64,000 nt of DNA from Ponticoccus alexandrii (GTDB taxonomy: Bacteria > Pseudomonadota > Alphaproteobacteria > Rhodobacterales > Rhodobacteraceae), in NCBI RefSeq assembly GCF_016806125.1, contig NZ_CP047166.1, forward strand, positions 2,108,001 through 2,172,000. The letters run 5' to 3'. Made by a program: the position numbers and the translations under genes. The notes under the pieces are model-generated. The model made no database searches. It had not been told where the DNA came from and saw nothing but the letters and a program-made list of their open reading frames with translations. Shown piece after piece: positions 8,734-17,840 of the stretch. Each line of letters begins with the position of its first letter. The stretch's first letter is position 1.

Positions 8734-10827
8734 TTACTTCGTCAGAAGCGCGGCCTCGTGCTTCTTCAGCGAGCGGCGGGCAGAACCGTAGGCCTTGAGA
8801 CCCTCGGCATGCTCCAGCTCGGGGAAGAGTTCGAGGATCTCTTCGCGCTGCGCGTTGCCAATGCCCTTGAGGCTGTAGTCGCCGGGCTGGAAGCTTTCGG
8901 TCCAGGCGCCGTTCGACAGGATGACCTCGTGCTGGTCGAACATCACGTGGATATAGGACACGCCGTTGGCCTCGACCTCGTCGACCCCGTCCAGACCGGT
9001 CAGGTGCTTTGCGGCGACGAGGACCTCACGCTCTTCGAAATAGAGCGTCGTCTTGTCGTTGGCCACCAGCACGCGGTGGTTGGGCGAGACCAGCATGTCA
9101 TGCTCGGGCAGGTTGTTCCCCAGCGCGCCCTGCTGGATCAGGATCGGCTTGAACTGCGGTTTGCGGGCCAGATCGAAGCCGGTCAGGTCCTTGCGGCCGA
9201 CCCACTTGATCTCCTGGATGCCGTTGTCGCGGGTGATCACGCGGTCGCCGACTTCCAGATCCTCGACCAGACGCTCGCCCTTCGGTGTGGCGATCAGGGT
9301 GCCGGGGGTGAAGCAGGGCACGATTTCCTCGACCTCGATGGTGATCAGCCCCTCGTCGGTCAGATCGCCGTCGGTGACGGTATAGGGGATCGTCACGATG
9401 CCCGTGAAGCCGGCCGGCGGCGTGTAGGTCACGGTGCCATCGGGGTTCAGGGTCGCGGTGCCCTCGGAGGGTGTCCCGACCGAAGAGGTGGTCAGGTCAT
9501 CGCCGTCCGGATCGGTGTCATTGGCAGCAGGATCCAGCGTCACGGCTGTGTCAGAGCCGGTGGTCAGTTCGTCGTCAACAGCGACCGGCGGGTCGTTCGC
9601 GGGCGGCGGGGGGGGCGGTGTCTCGCCGACAGTCACTGTCACGGTGCCGGTATCGCCAAGGCCGGTCGGATCGACAACTTCATAGGTGAAGCTGTCGGTA
9701 CCGGTGAAGCCATCGTTCGGCGTGTAGGTCACTGTGCCGTCCGCATTGACGGTGACGGTGCCGTTGCTTGCCGCACCGACGCTGTCCAGGCTCAGCGTCT
9801 CGCCTTCCGGATCGGTGTCGTTTGCGATCGGGTCGAGCGAAACGGGCGTTCCCTCGACCGTGGACGCGGTATCGTCAATGGCGACCGGAGGCAGCTCATC
9901 AGGGTCCATGCCCACCACGACACGCACCTCGGCGGTCGAGCTGAACTCGCCATCGGTTATGGTGTAGGTGAAGGTGTCGACCCCGGTGAAACCGGCGTTC
10001 GGCGTATAGGTGAAAGAGCCGTCCGCGTTCAGAACGGCGGAACCATTGGCCGGATCGGTGTTGCCGGTGATGGTCAGCGCATCGCCATCCGGATCGACGT
10101 CGTTGCCCAGCACATAAAGCGTCGCGGCGGTGTCCATGTCGGTCGCAACCGAGTCGTTGACGGCCGTCGGCGGATTGTTGTCGTCGCCATCGCCGACATC
10201 AACGGTGGAGAAGTGCACGTCGGACACAAGCATCGTCTGCTCGGAGGCGTCGCCATTGGCATAAGAGATCTCGATACGGGTCACGGGGCCCGGGATGAAC
10301 ACCAGCACAGAGCCGGTGGCCGCGTCGTAGTCTCCTTCGGTGGTGCCGGTGGCGGTATCGCCCGCAACGGACACGGCATTTGCAGGCGTCAGCGTGACGG
10401 GCACCTCGTTGCCGTCGGCGTCATAGGCGGCGACGCTGACGATGTCCTCGTAGCCGGTGCCGTCGGAGAAGCGGTCGCCCTCGGGACCGGCGTCGATGTC
10501 GTTCAGGCGGAACGTCAGGTTCTGCACGCTGTCGGTATACAGGTCGGTGCTGGTCGAGCGGAAATCGAAGCTGACCGAAGAGGTGTCGCTGGCGCCAAGC
10601 GCATTGTCACCCAGCAGCTTGAGATGCGAGTTCGGGTTGATGTCCTCTCCGGCGGCGACATATCCGTCCGCGTTGAAGGTGGAGGCCTGCGTTCCGGGCG
10701 CCAGTTCGTTGTATGTAATGTCAACGGCAACGCCCCCGGTATCGACGGTGGCGGAAACGCCCCCGGTGTCCGTGACCTGCGTGCCAAAAGGCCCCAAAGC
10801 GCCCCAATTCAAAATCAAATCAGCCAT
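8734..10827 (-). CDS. Hint-domain protein with three cadherin-like repeats, probably exported
   Basis: A 697-residue acidic protein. No Sec signal is seen. The N-terminal 200 residues are unassigned beta-rich sequence, then come three tandem Ig/cadherin-like domains (about 217-305, 312-400, 411-500) each with NDxDPDGD or NDTDPEGE and DGTVTYTPNDGFTGTDSFTY motifs that suggest Ca2+ binding. A Hint domain begins at Cys505 (PCFTPGTLIATPKGERLVED) and has LVSPNHRVLV with His584. Roseobacter proteins of this build are usually type I secreted or surface proteins; the C-terminus (SARRSLKKHEAALLTK) is not an RTX repeat. Hint domains can self-process at the Cys; whether this one does is not known. Strong terminator downstream. 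Confidence 0.85.
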   Translation of the reverse strand: MADLILNWGALGPFGTQVTDTGGVSATVDTGGVAVDITYNELAPGTQASTFNADGYVAAGEDINPNSHLKLLGDNALGASDTSSVSFDFRSTSTDLYTDSVQNLTFRLNDIDAGPEGDRFSDGTGYEDIVSVAAYDADGNEVPVTLTPANAVSVAGDTATGTTEGDYDAATGSVLVFIPGPVTRIEISYANGDASEQTMLVSDVHFSTVDVGDGDDNNPPTAVNDSVATDMDTAATLYVLGNDVDPDGDALTITGNTDPANGSAVLNADGSFTYTPNAGFTGVDTFTYTITDGEFSSTAEVRVVVGMDPDELPPVAIDDTASTVEGTPVSLDPIANDTDPEGETLSLDSVGAASNGTVTVNADGTVTYTPNDGFTGTDSFTYEVVDPTGLGDTGTVTVTVGETPPPPPPANDPPVAVDDELTTGSDTAVTLDPAANDTDPDGDDLTTSSVGTPSEGTATLNPDGTVTYTPPAGFTGIVTIPYTVTDGDLTDEGLITIEVEEIVPCFTPGTLIATPKGERLVEDLEVGDRVITRDNGIQEIKWVGRKDLTGFDLARKPQFKPILIQQGALGNNLPEHDMLVSPNHRVLVANDKTTLYFEEREVLVAAKHLTGLDGVDEVEANGVSYIHVMFDQHEVILSNGAWTESFQPGDYSLKGIGNAQREEILELFPELEHAEGLKAYGSARRSLKKHEAALLTK

Positions 10828-11570
10828 CTTACGACCCTTTCACTCCTCAAAACGGGGCATGCCCGTTCCGCCTGAGGCGGCGACAATGCCCACGCACTGC
10901 CCGTTTCGTCACGTGCCCGCTTTGCCTGATGAATTGCGAAGTGATCGCGTCGCCCCTGCCCACGTCTTTTGCGCGGACGAAGATCGCCATTGCGGCACCG
11001 GACGGTTCCCCGCCCTCGCTTCACTTCGCACCCTTTTCGGATTGCGAGCTGTTCAGCGGCCGCCCCCGTGGCCAGCAGTCTTCACCCCCCAGTTGGGCTT
11101 GCGCTTATTAATACGGCGAACCGGTCCGCTGAAAAGTGATAAATGGCGAAATCTGGCCGACGACCGCCTCTTTTTCGCCCGATTGCATCGGGAGATGGGC
11201 CGGTCATTTCGGCAGTTTCGGTGTCATTGTTCTGCGTGGAGAAACACTAAAAAACTGTAAACGCTATATTTTTCAGGTTTCCTCTTGTCGCGCGTCTATC
11301 GATGCTACTTGGGCAGCGCCAACTGTCATGCTAGGCGCAACAATCGTCTGACGCAGTTAAAGCCTCACATTCCCGCCTTAATCTTGCCATATATCAGGGC
11401 TAGTCGTTCTGAAGTGGGAGCCAATGGACCCGCTTAGCGCGAATTGGCCATTTCACCTACTCGCGCAAGGTGAACAAATCTCGAATCATTCGAATCGATT
11501 TAACGGCAGATCCCGGGCAGCCGAACATTCGCACCGCAGGACTTCTTCGGCCCCGTGACCCGGCGCCGGA
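10828..11570. other. 743-base intergenic region without a recognisable gene
   Basis: No frame here has a family motif or ribosome binding site. Composition is clearly AT-richer than the flanks between about 11100 and 11500 and includes homopolymer stretches (CTAAAAAACTG, TATATTTTTC). The right end holds a direct repeat TCGAATC at about 11479-11495. It should contain the Hint gene promoter; I cannot place it with confidence. Possible horizontally acquired edge or a nucleoid-protein binding region. Confidence 0.4.
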
Positions 11571-12287
11571 TCAGGACTCGCCGGTCTCTGTAAAACAGGC
11601 CGGAAAGGCGTCGCGCAGATGTTCGAGCCGGGTGATCGTCCCTGCCAGATGGCTGCGCATGGCCGCCGTGGCTGCATCGCAATCACCTGCGGCGATAGCC
11701 TCGACCACGGCCCGATGCGCGGCAACGATGCTCTGCATTTTGCCGCGCTCCGGCAGTTCCAGCCGCTGGCAGCGCATCAGGTGCCCCATGCGCCGGGCAA
11801 CCATGTGGTGAATCTTCTCGACCCCCGCCGCCTCGAAAAGGGTGCGGTGAAAGCTGCGGTCGAGCTCCGAGAACATGTCCATCTGTTCGGTGTCGCCCAC
11901 CAGAACCTCTTGCAGCGACAACAGGCTGCGGACGCGGCGCAGCAGGGCCGGATCCGGGTCTTCGGCAAGACGGCGGACCACCTCTGTTTCCGCCGCGACG
12001 CGCAGGAAATGCGCCTGCTCCAGTTCTGACTGGTCGATGCGCGTGACCACGGTACCGGATTGCGGACGGATACGGACCAGTCCGTCCTGCTCCAGCGCCT
12101 GAAGTGCCTCGCGGATCGGGGTCAGGCTGACGCCATATTCCGCCGCCAGATCGGCCCGGCTCAGCACACGGTCGGGCGCAAGATCAAAGTGCAGGATGCG
12201 GGCGCGCAAATCCTCGTAGACAGCCTCTGGGGCAGAGCGAGAGGCCCGGTCGGTCAGCAGGCCTTGAGAGGAATGGCGTTGGATCAT
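11571..12287 (-). CDS. GntR-family regulator, FadR/FCD subgroup
   Basis: A 238-residue repressor. The N-terminal winged helix (about 15-75: LRARILHFDLAPDRVLSRADLAAEYGVSLTPIREALQALEQDG) is followed by an all-helical FCD effector domain. The FCD metal ligands appear as Asp and His in ELDRSFHRTLF, His in VAAHRAVVEA and His in RSHLAGTITRL, so it likely senses a carboxylate such as a sugar acid via a bound metal. It is divergent from the TRAP/sugar-acid operon, and a perfect 16-bp palindrome lies in the shared promoter region. I infer that it represses that operon and releases DNA when the imported acid or a derivative binds. ATG at 12287 gives the normal family N-terminus. Confidence 0.88.
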   Translation of the reverse strand: MIQRHSSQGLLTDRASRSAPEAVYEDLRARILHFDLAPDRVLSRADLAAEYGVSLTPIREALQALEQDGLVRIRPQSGTVVTRIDQSELEQAHFLRVAAETEVVRRLAEDPDPALLRRVRSLLSLQEVLVGDTEQMDMFSELDRSFHRTLFEAAGVEKIHHMVARRMGHLMRCQRLELPERGKMQSIVAAHRAVVEAIAAGDCDAATAAMRSHLAGTITRLEHLRDAFPACFTETGES

Positions 12288-12339
12288 GAGGTTCGACCGC
12301 TGAAAGCATAGGCAAGTGGTTAACGCAAGGAGAACAGGA

Positions 12340-12368
12340 TTGATCGGATTATTCAACTAATATATTAG
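12340..12368 (+). promoter_or_regulatory. Candidate promoter of the sugar-acid operon
   Basis: TTGATC (12340-12345), a 17-base spacer and TATTAG (12363-12368). The -10 element falls inside the 16-bp palindrome, which fits repression by the divergent GntR protein. Confidence 0.5.
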
Positions 12369-12370
12369 TT
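12355..12370. promoter_or_regulatory. Perfect 16-bp palindrome, candidate GntR operator
   Basis: AACTAATATATTAGTT is its own reverse complement. It stands between the divergent GntR gene and the TRAP binding-protein gene, in an AT-rich island, and overlaps the predicted -10. Operators of FCD-type GntR proteins are short palindromes of this size, though the typical core is TGGTnnnACCA-like or TnGTnnnACnA, which this is not. Confidence 0.7.
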
Positions 12371-12436
12371 ATCGAGGGGTCGCGTCTTGGAGGATGACGT
12401 CCCTGCCCATCGGGACTTTTCAAGGGAGGAAACTTA

Positions 12437-13468
12437 ATGACTTTCAAGATGATGGCGGCCACGTCTGCCTTGGCTCTCACGGTTGGAATCACCGGATCGC
12501 AGGCCGATGCAGCGGACCGCGTGCTGAAGATCCAGACCTCTTCGAACGCCAGCCACGCCTCGCTCGCCTATCTGAATGAAGAGTGGGTGCCCAAGCTTGA
12601 GACAATGACCAACGGCGCAATCGGGGTCGAACTTCTGCCGATCGACGCGGTGGTGCCGCGCCGCGAGACCCCAGAGGCAATCTCGGTGGGCATTCTCGAC
12701 GGCGACCTGACCTCGATCAACTATTTCGCGGGCATCGACCCGGCCTTCGCGCTGATGGGCGACCTGATCGCGGGCTACGACAGCGCCGACCAGATTCAGG
12801 CTTTCTGCGCGCAGGGTGGCGGCAAGGAGATCCTGCAAAAGCTCTACGACGAGCACTTCGAAGGCGTCCATGTCGTCGGTTGCGGCGCCTACGCCCGCGA
12901 AGCCTTCGTGTCCAAGGTGCCGGTGCGCGGTGTTGGCGACCTGAAGGGCCTCAAGATCCGTTCGCCCGAAGGTCTCGCCGCCGACGTCTTCAAACGCGCT
13001 GGCGCGGCGCCCGTGTCGATGTCCGGCTCTGAAACCTACGGTGCGCTGGAGAAGGGCGTGATCGACGCCGCCGACAACTCGGCCTATGCCAACAACGACG
13101 CCAACGGCATGCACAAGGTCGCCAAGTACCCGATCTTTCCGGGCATCCACTCGACCCCGATCCTGCAGTTCACTGTCTCCGAAGCGGCATGGGACGAGAT
13201 CGGTGAAGCCAACCAGGTCGCGCTCGAAACCTGGTATCTGGCCGCCTACAACGGGCTGCGCCAGCATCTCGACCGGCTCGACCGCCAGCTTGTCGCCCGC
13301 GACAAGGCCGAAGGAGAGGTCGAGGTCATCGACTGGCCTCAGGAAGAGCGTGACGCGATGCGCGCCATCGCCGAAGAGGCTTGGGCCGATTTCGCCTCGC
13401 AGTCCGACCTCGCGAAAGAAGTCTACGACGCGCACATCTCCTTCATGAAGGAAGCGGGCCTCTTCTAA
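12437..13468 (+). CDS. dctP: TRAP transporter substrate-binding protein, DctP family
   Basis: Periplasmic solute receptor of 343 residues with a signal peptide (MTFKMMAATSALALTVGITGSQADA). DctP family features include the N-terminal LKIQTSS strand, the conserved VPVRGVGDLKGLKIRSPEG block with the carboxylate-binding Arg, and the hinge helix region MSGSETYGALEKGVIDAADNS. The ligand should be an organic or sugar acid. It is the first gene of the operon, with a strong GGGAGGAAAC ribosome binding site. A hairpin between it and the permease gene may protect its message and give the usual excess of binding protein over permease. Confidence 0.92.
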   Translation: MTFKMMAATSALALTVGITGSQADAADRVLKIQTSSNASHASLAYLNEEWVPKLETMTNGAIGVELLPIDAVVPRRETPEAISVGILDGDLTSINYFAGIDPAFALMGDLIAGYDSADQIQAFCAQGGGKEILQKLYDEHFEGVHVVGCGAYAREAFVSKVPVRGVGDLKGLKIRSPEGLAADVFKRAGAAPVSMSGSETYGALEKGVIDAADNSAYANNDANGMHKVAKYPIFPGIHSTPILQFTVSEAAWDEIGEANQVALETWYLAAYNGLRQHLDRLDRQLVARDKAEGEVEVIDWPQEERDAMRAIAEEAWADFASQSDLAKEVYDAHISFMKEAGLF

Positions 13469-13482
13469 GGCCACCTGATCGT

Positions 13483-13506
13483 CCCCGGGCCGACCCTGGC
13501 CCGGGG
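13483..13506 (+). promoter_or_regulatory. Intercistronic hairpin between binding protein and permease
   Basis: Perfect 9-bp stem CCCCGGGCC / GGCCCGGGG with a six-base loop, 15 bases after the dctP stop. No T-run follows, so it is more likely an RNA-stabilising or partial attenuating structure than a full terminator. Confidence 0.6.
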
Positions 13507-13583
13507 CATTTCGATCCCGGACGCGCGCGCGCACCCCGCGCCGCCGGGCTGCCTTGGCGCGAGAGCCATCAGGGGGGACAGGC

Positions 13584-15659
13584 ATGGCTACCGAGTATCA
13601 GAGCAAACTTGACGAGACCGAGATCGAGATCGGGGCGCAGGATCCCGACCATGACGAGGTACAGGTCGCCATGCGCGACTATACCCCCGTCGACCATTTC
13701 AGCCATATCACCGGCATCGGCATTTCCGTCTTCTACATCGTCGCGGCCATCGCCACGCTGATCGAGGTCTTCTCGCGCTACGCGTTGAACGCGCCCACCT
13801 TCTGGGCCTTCGAGACGGTCATGGTCACCGTCGCCGCCGCATGGATGCTGTCGGCGGGCTATGTCACGCTGAAGCAACGCCATATCGCGATCACCGTCAT
13901 TCACGGCATCACCCCCCCCCGCACGCGCTGGTGGCTGGACCTCTTTGCCATGGTCGTCGGGGTCATCGCCCTTTACATGCTGCTGACCGACGCGCCGATC
14001 CGCGCCTATGTCAGCGTCGAGCGGATCGAGAAATCCGGCTCCGCCTTCAACTCTCCGCTGCCGATGATGATGAAGTCGCTGATGGTCATCGGCGCCTTCA
14101 TGTACCTCGCGCAGCTGATGGTGAACCTGCACCGGCACGTCACCAGCGGGGCCGCAAAGCTGATCGTGAAGCTGGTTGCGGCCTATTTCGTGCTCTACTT
14201 CGTCTCGGCCTTCCTGTCCGAGGTCTTCGGTTTCGCGCCGGCAGAAGCCTTCTCGGGCTTCATCAGCGACGTCGGCAAGGCGATGGATCCGTCCAAGGCG
14301 CTGAACATGCGCGAGATGGGGCTGGGCACCGTCTCGCTGATCATGGTGGTGCTGCTGATCGCGCTGATGATGACCGGCATGCCGCTGGGCATCGTCACGC
14401 TGATCGTCTCCGTCATCATGGCGGTGGCCTTCTTCGGGCCGCGCGGGCTGTTCCTCGTGTCGTCCAACGCCGTGGGCCTTCTGGAGCACTACAGCCTCGT
14501 CGCCGTGCCGTTCTTCGTCCTCATGGCCTCGATCCTCGAACGCGCGGGCATCGCCGAAGACCTCTTCGACGCGATGTCGGTCTTCGCGGGCAACCTGCGC
14601 GGCGGCGTGGCGATCCAGACGACGGTTGTCGCCGTCATCCTCGCCGCCATGTCCGGCGTCATGGGCGGCGAGATCGTGATGCTGGGCCTCGTCGCCCTGC
14701 CCCAGCTCTTCCGGCTGGGCTACGACCGCAAGCTGTCCATCGGCCTGATCTGCGCCGCCGGCGCCTTGGCGACGCTGATCCCGCCCTCGATCATCATGAT
14801 CGTCTACGGTCTGTCGGCCGAGGTCGGCATTGGTGACCTTTTCATGGCGGGCGCCATTCCCGGCATCATGCTGGCGGTCTTCTACGCGGGCTACGTGGTG
14901 ATCCGCGTGAACCTGAACCCCAGGCTGGCCCCCACCGCCGCAGAGGTCGCGCAGATGACCGGTCGCGACAGCAAGCTGACCAAGGACCGGCTGATCGCCG
15001 TGGTGCTCTGCATCATCCTGATCGGCGCGGTCATGGGCTCGATCTACGGCGGGGTCGCCTCTGTGACCGAGGCCGCCGCCGTGGGCTGCGTCGGCGCGGT
15101 CTTCGTCGCCGCCGTGCGCAACCAGTTCCGGTGGGACGTGATGTCGGCGGCCATGCTCGGCACCATGACCACCGTGGGCACGATCATCTGGCTGGTGCTG
15201 GGCGCGGTCAGCTTCGTCGGCATCTTCAACCTCGTCGGCGGCGGGGACTTCATGCGCTCGCTCTTCCTCGACCTCGGGCTTTCGGCCATGGGGACGGTGC
15301 TGGTGATGATGCTGATCCTGATGATCCTCGGCACCTTCATGGAATGGATCGCCATCGTCCTGATCACAGTGCCGGTCTTTGCGCCGGTGGTCATGACGCT
15401 GGCCCCGGAACTGGGGCTGACCGAGGATCAGGCCAAGATCTGGTTCGGCATCCTCTTCGTCATGAACATCCAGATCTACTTCCTCTCGCCACCCTTCGGC
15501 CCGGCCTGCTTCTGGCTGAAGTCGGTGGCGCCCAAAGACGTGACGCTGCAGGAAATCTTCATCTCTGTCCTGCCCTTCATCGCGCTTCAGATCATCGGTC
15601 TGGTGCTGGTAATGATCTTCCCGCAGATCGCGCTCTTCCTGCCCGAACTGCTGAACTGA
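13584..15659 (+). CDS. Fused TRAP permease DctQM
   Basis: A 691-residue inner-membrane protein combining both permease subunits. About residues 30-215 form the small DctQ part (four membrane segments, FWAFETVMVTVAAAWMLSAGYVTLKQRHIAI); from about 240 the large DctM part follows with GMPLGIVTLIVS, VPFFVLMASILERAGIAEDLFD and the GALATLIPPSIIMIVYG motif of the Na+/substrate site. Fusion of Q and M is common among TRAP systems. The ATG at 13584 has AGGGGGG eight bases upstream and is preferred to an earlier start at 13554. Works with the preceding binding protein for Na+-driven uptake. Confidence 0.92.
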   Translation: MATEYQSKLDETEIEIGAQDPDHDEVQVAMRDYTPVDHFSHITGIGISVFYIVAAIATLIEVFSRYALNAPTFWAFETVMVTVAAAWMLSAGYVTLKQRHIAITVIHGITPPRTRWWLDLFAMVVGVIALYMLLTDAPIRAYVSVERIEKSGSAFNSPLPMMMKSLMVIGAFMYLAQLMVNLHRHVTSGAAKLIVKLVAAYFVLYFVSAFLSEVFGFAPAEAFSGFISDVGKAMDPSKALNMREMGLGTVSLIMVVLLIALMMTGMPLGIVTLIVSVIMAVAFFGPRGLFLVSSNAVGLLEHYSLVAVPFFVLMASILERAGIAEDLFDAMSVFAGNLRGGVAIQTTVVAVILAAMSGVMGGEIVMLGLVALPQLFRLGYDRKLSIGLICAAGALATLIPPSIIMIVYGLSAEVGIGDLFMAGAIPGIMLAVFYAGYVVIRVNLNPRLAPTAAEVAQMTGRDSKLTKDRLIAVVLCIILIGAVMGSIYGGVASVTEAAAVGCVGAVFVAAVRNQFRWDVMSAAMLGTMTTVGTIIWLVLGAVSFVGIFNLVGGGDFMRSLFLDLGLSAMGTVLVMMLILMILGTFMEWIAIVLITVPVFAPVVMTLAPELGLTEDQAKIWFGILFVMNIQIYFLSPPFGPACFWLKSVAPKDVTLQEIFISVLPFIALQIIGLVLVMIFPQIALFLPELLN

Positions 15660-15711
15660 CGAACCGGCGCCGCCCGGTCCCGGGCGGCCCTGCCACAGAA
15701 AGGAGACCGAC

Positions 15712-15834
15712 ATGATCGGACGTGATTCCCGCGAAGACATAGACGGTTACGGCTTCTGGCCATGGCTCTTCGGCTTTGTCATGGTGGCCGTGATCATCTG
15801 GCTGATGTTCGCCTTCGCCTCGCCCATTTCCTGA
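15712..15834 (+). CDS. Forty-residue single-pass membrane protein inside the TRAP operon
   Basis: ATG at 15712 preceded by AAAGGAGACCGAC, one of the best ribosome binding sites in the operon, and ending in TGA at 15832-15834. The product has an acidic/charged head (MIGRDSREDIDGYGFWPW) and one hydrophobic helix (LFGFVMVAVIIWLMFAFASP). It lies 52 bases after the permease stop and 45 before the dehydratase, same strand. Too short for most gene callers. I infer a small accessory protein of the permease; the codon use is that of a real gene but no homologue is known to me. Confidence 0.7.
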   Translation: MIGRDSREDIDGYGFWPWLFGFVMVAVIIWLMFAFASPIS

Positions 15835-15879
15835 TCCCGTCCGCGGGGTCCCGACGACCGTTATCACAGGACTGCACCC

Positions 15880-17616
15880 ATGACCGACCGCAAACGCCCC
15901 GAAGACCTCCGCTCTGCCCGCTGGTTCGCGCCGGACGACCTGCGCTCCATGGGCCACCGTTCCCGCGCCATGCAAATGGGGCTCGACGGTGCCGACTGGG
16001 AGGGCAAACCGGTGATCGCCGTGATCAACACATGGTCCGACCTGTCGCCCTGCCACCACCACCTGCGCGACCGCGCCGAATTCGTGAAAAAGGGCGTCTA
16101 TCAGGCGGGCGGCATGCCGGTCGAGATGCCGGTGCATTCCTTCAGCGAGCAGTTCCTGAAGCCCACCTCGATGCTCTACCGCAACATGGGCGCGCTCGAG
16201 GTCGAAGAGACGCTGCGCAGCCATCCCATCGACGGGGTCGTGCTGCTGGGCGGCTGCGACAAGTCCACGCCCGCGCTGGTCATGGGCGCGGTCAGCATGG
16301 GGCTGCCCTTCATCTTCCTGCCTGCGGGCGCGATGCTGCGCGGCAATTACGCGGGTGAAAAGCTGGGGTCCGGCACCGACGTGTGGAAATACTGGGACGA
16401 GCGCCGCGCCGGCACCATTGGCAAGGAGCAGTGGGACGGCGTGCAGGGCGGCATCGCGCGCAGCTATGGCACCTGCATGACCATGGGCACCGCCTCGACC
16501 ATGATGTCCATCGCAGAGGGCTGGGGCCTGACCCTGCCCGGCGCCTCGTCGATCCCCGCGCCCGACGCGGGACACAAGCGCATGTCGGCGGCCTGCGGGC
16601 GGCGCATCGTCGACATGGTCTGGGAGGATCTGACCCCCGACAAGATCATGACGTGGGAGTCGACGAAGAACGCCGTCACCGTCGCCATGGCGACGGGCTG
16701 TTCGACCAACGCGATCATCCACCTGATCGCCATGGCGCGACGTGCGGGCGTTCCACTGACGCTGGAACACCTCGACGAGATCGGCCACACGACGCCGGTG
16801 CTGGCCAACCTGCGGCCCTCGGGCAAGGAATACCTGATGGAGGATTTCTTCTACGCCGGTGGCCTGCCCGCGCTGATGAAGGAGCTGGGCGGCAAGCTGG
16901 ACCTCTCCGTGACCACCGTCACCGGGCGCAGCCTTGGCGAGGACATCGAGGGCGCGCAGAACTACAACGACGACGTGATCCGGCCGCTGTCGAACCCGGT
17001 CTACCACGAAGGCTCGCTGGCGGTGCTGAAGGGCAACCTTGCCCCGGACGGCGCGGTGATCAAGCCCGCCGCCATGGACGCCAAGTTCCAGAAGCATTCC
17101 GGCCCCGCCATCGTCGCCGACAGCTATGCGCAGTTGAAAGAGATCATCAACGACGAGAACTATCCCATGACACCCGACAGCGTGATGGTGCTGCGCAATG
17201 CCGGGCCGCAGGGGGGGCCGGGGATGCCGGAATGGGGTATGATCCCGATGCCCAAGGCGCTGCTGAAACAGGGCTACCGCGACATGCTGCGCCTGTCGGA
17301 TGCGCGCATGTCCGGCACCTCTTACGGGGCCTGCATCCTGCACGTCGCGCCCGAAGCCTTCGTCGGCGGCCCGCTGGCGCTGATCCAGACCGGCGACATT
17401 ATCGAGATCGACGTGCCGAACCGGACCCTGAACGTCCGCCTCTCGGACGAGGAACTGGCCAAGCGCCGCGAGACATGGGTGCAGCCGGAACCGCGCTTCG
17501 AACGAGGTTACGGCTACATGTTCTCGAAGCATGTGGAGCAGGCGGACAAGGGCTGCGACTTCGACTTCCTGCGGACCGAGTTCGGCGCCCCGGTGCCGGA
17601 GCCCGAGATCAACTGA
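15880..17616 (+). CDS. IlvD/Edd-family sugar-acid dehydratase (L-arabinonate dehydratase type)
   Basis: A 578-residue Fe-S dehydratase. Cluster cysteines fall at Cys58 (LSPCHHHLRD), Cys126 (LLGGCDKSTPA, with the metal-site Lys128) and Cys199 (SYGTCMTMGTAS), almost the same numbering that I recall for the [2Fe-2S] L-arabinonate dehydratase of Rhizobium. The active-site Ser region RMSGTSYG (477-483) is intact. It removes water from a pentonate or hexonate to give the 2-keto-3-deoxy acid. Context (TRAP importer, DapA-family enzyme, GntR/FCD regulator) supports sugar-acid catabolism rather than branched-chain amino-acid synthesis. The exact substrate cannot be read from sequence. Confidence 0.88.
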   Translation: MTDRKRPEDLRSARWFAPDDLRSMGHRSRAMQMGLDGADWEGKPVIAVINTWSDLSPCHHHLRDRAEFVKKGVYQAGGMPVEMPVHSFSEQFLKPTSMLYRNMGALEVEETLRSHPIDGVVLLGGCDKSTPALVMGAVSMGLPFIFLPAGAMLRGNYAGEKLGSGTDVWKYWDERRAGTIGKEQWDGVQGGIARSYGTCMTMGTASTMMSIAEGWGLTLPGASSIPAPDAGHKRMSAACGRRIVDMVWEDLTPDKIMTWESTKNAVTVAMATGCSTNAIIHLIAMARRAGVPLTLEHLDEIGHTTPVLANLRPSGKEYLMEDFFYAGGLPALMKELGGKLDLSVTTVTGRSLGEDIEGAQNYNDDVIRPLSNPVYHEGSLAVLKGNLAPDGAVIKPAAMDAKFQKHSGPAIVADSYAQLKEIINDENYPMTPDSVMVLRNAGPQGGPGMPEWGMIPMPKALLKQGYRDMLRLSDARMSGTSYGACILHVAPEAFVGGPLALIQTGDIIEIDVPNRTLNVRLSDEELAKRRETWVQPEPRFERGYGYMFSKHVEQADKGCDFDFLRTEFGAPVPEPEIN

Positions 17617-17840
17617 TGTCACTTGGCCTGTCATGACAGCCCTCGCGCTCCGGCGCGACACGCGGGCACCCCGGCAAGGGGCGCCGCGGCTTGCGGTGCG
17701 GCCTTCTCGCCGCGCCTGGCCGGCGCCGTCGCGGGGCGGGACGCTGACCGCGACAGGCTCTGCCCGCCGGTTCGGGCGGGGCGTGCACGCCCATTCCGCG
17801 CGGGATCGGACCGTCCTGCCGCAAACCTTCGGAGACTTCC

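Noticed and set aside
8695-10875. Very long open frame antisense to the Hint gene
   Set aside because: It mirrors the strong third-position GC of the real gene, has no motif and no ribosome binding site. The same applies to long antisense frames at 13569-15740, 15592-17661, 17631-19826 and 28875-31679.
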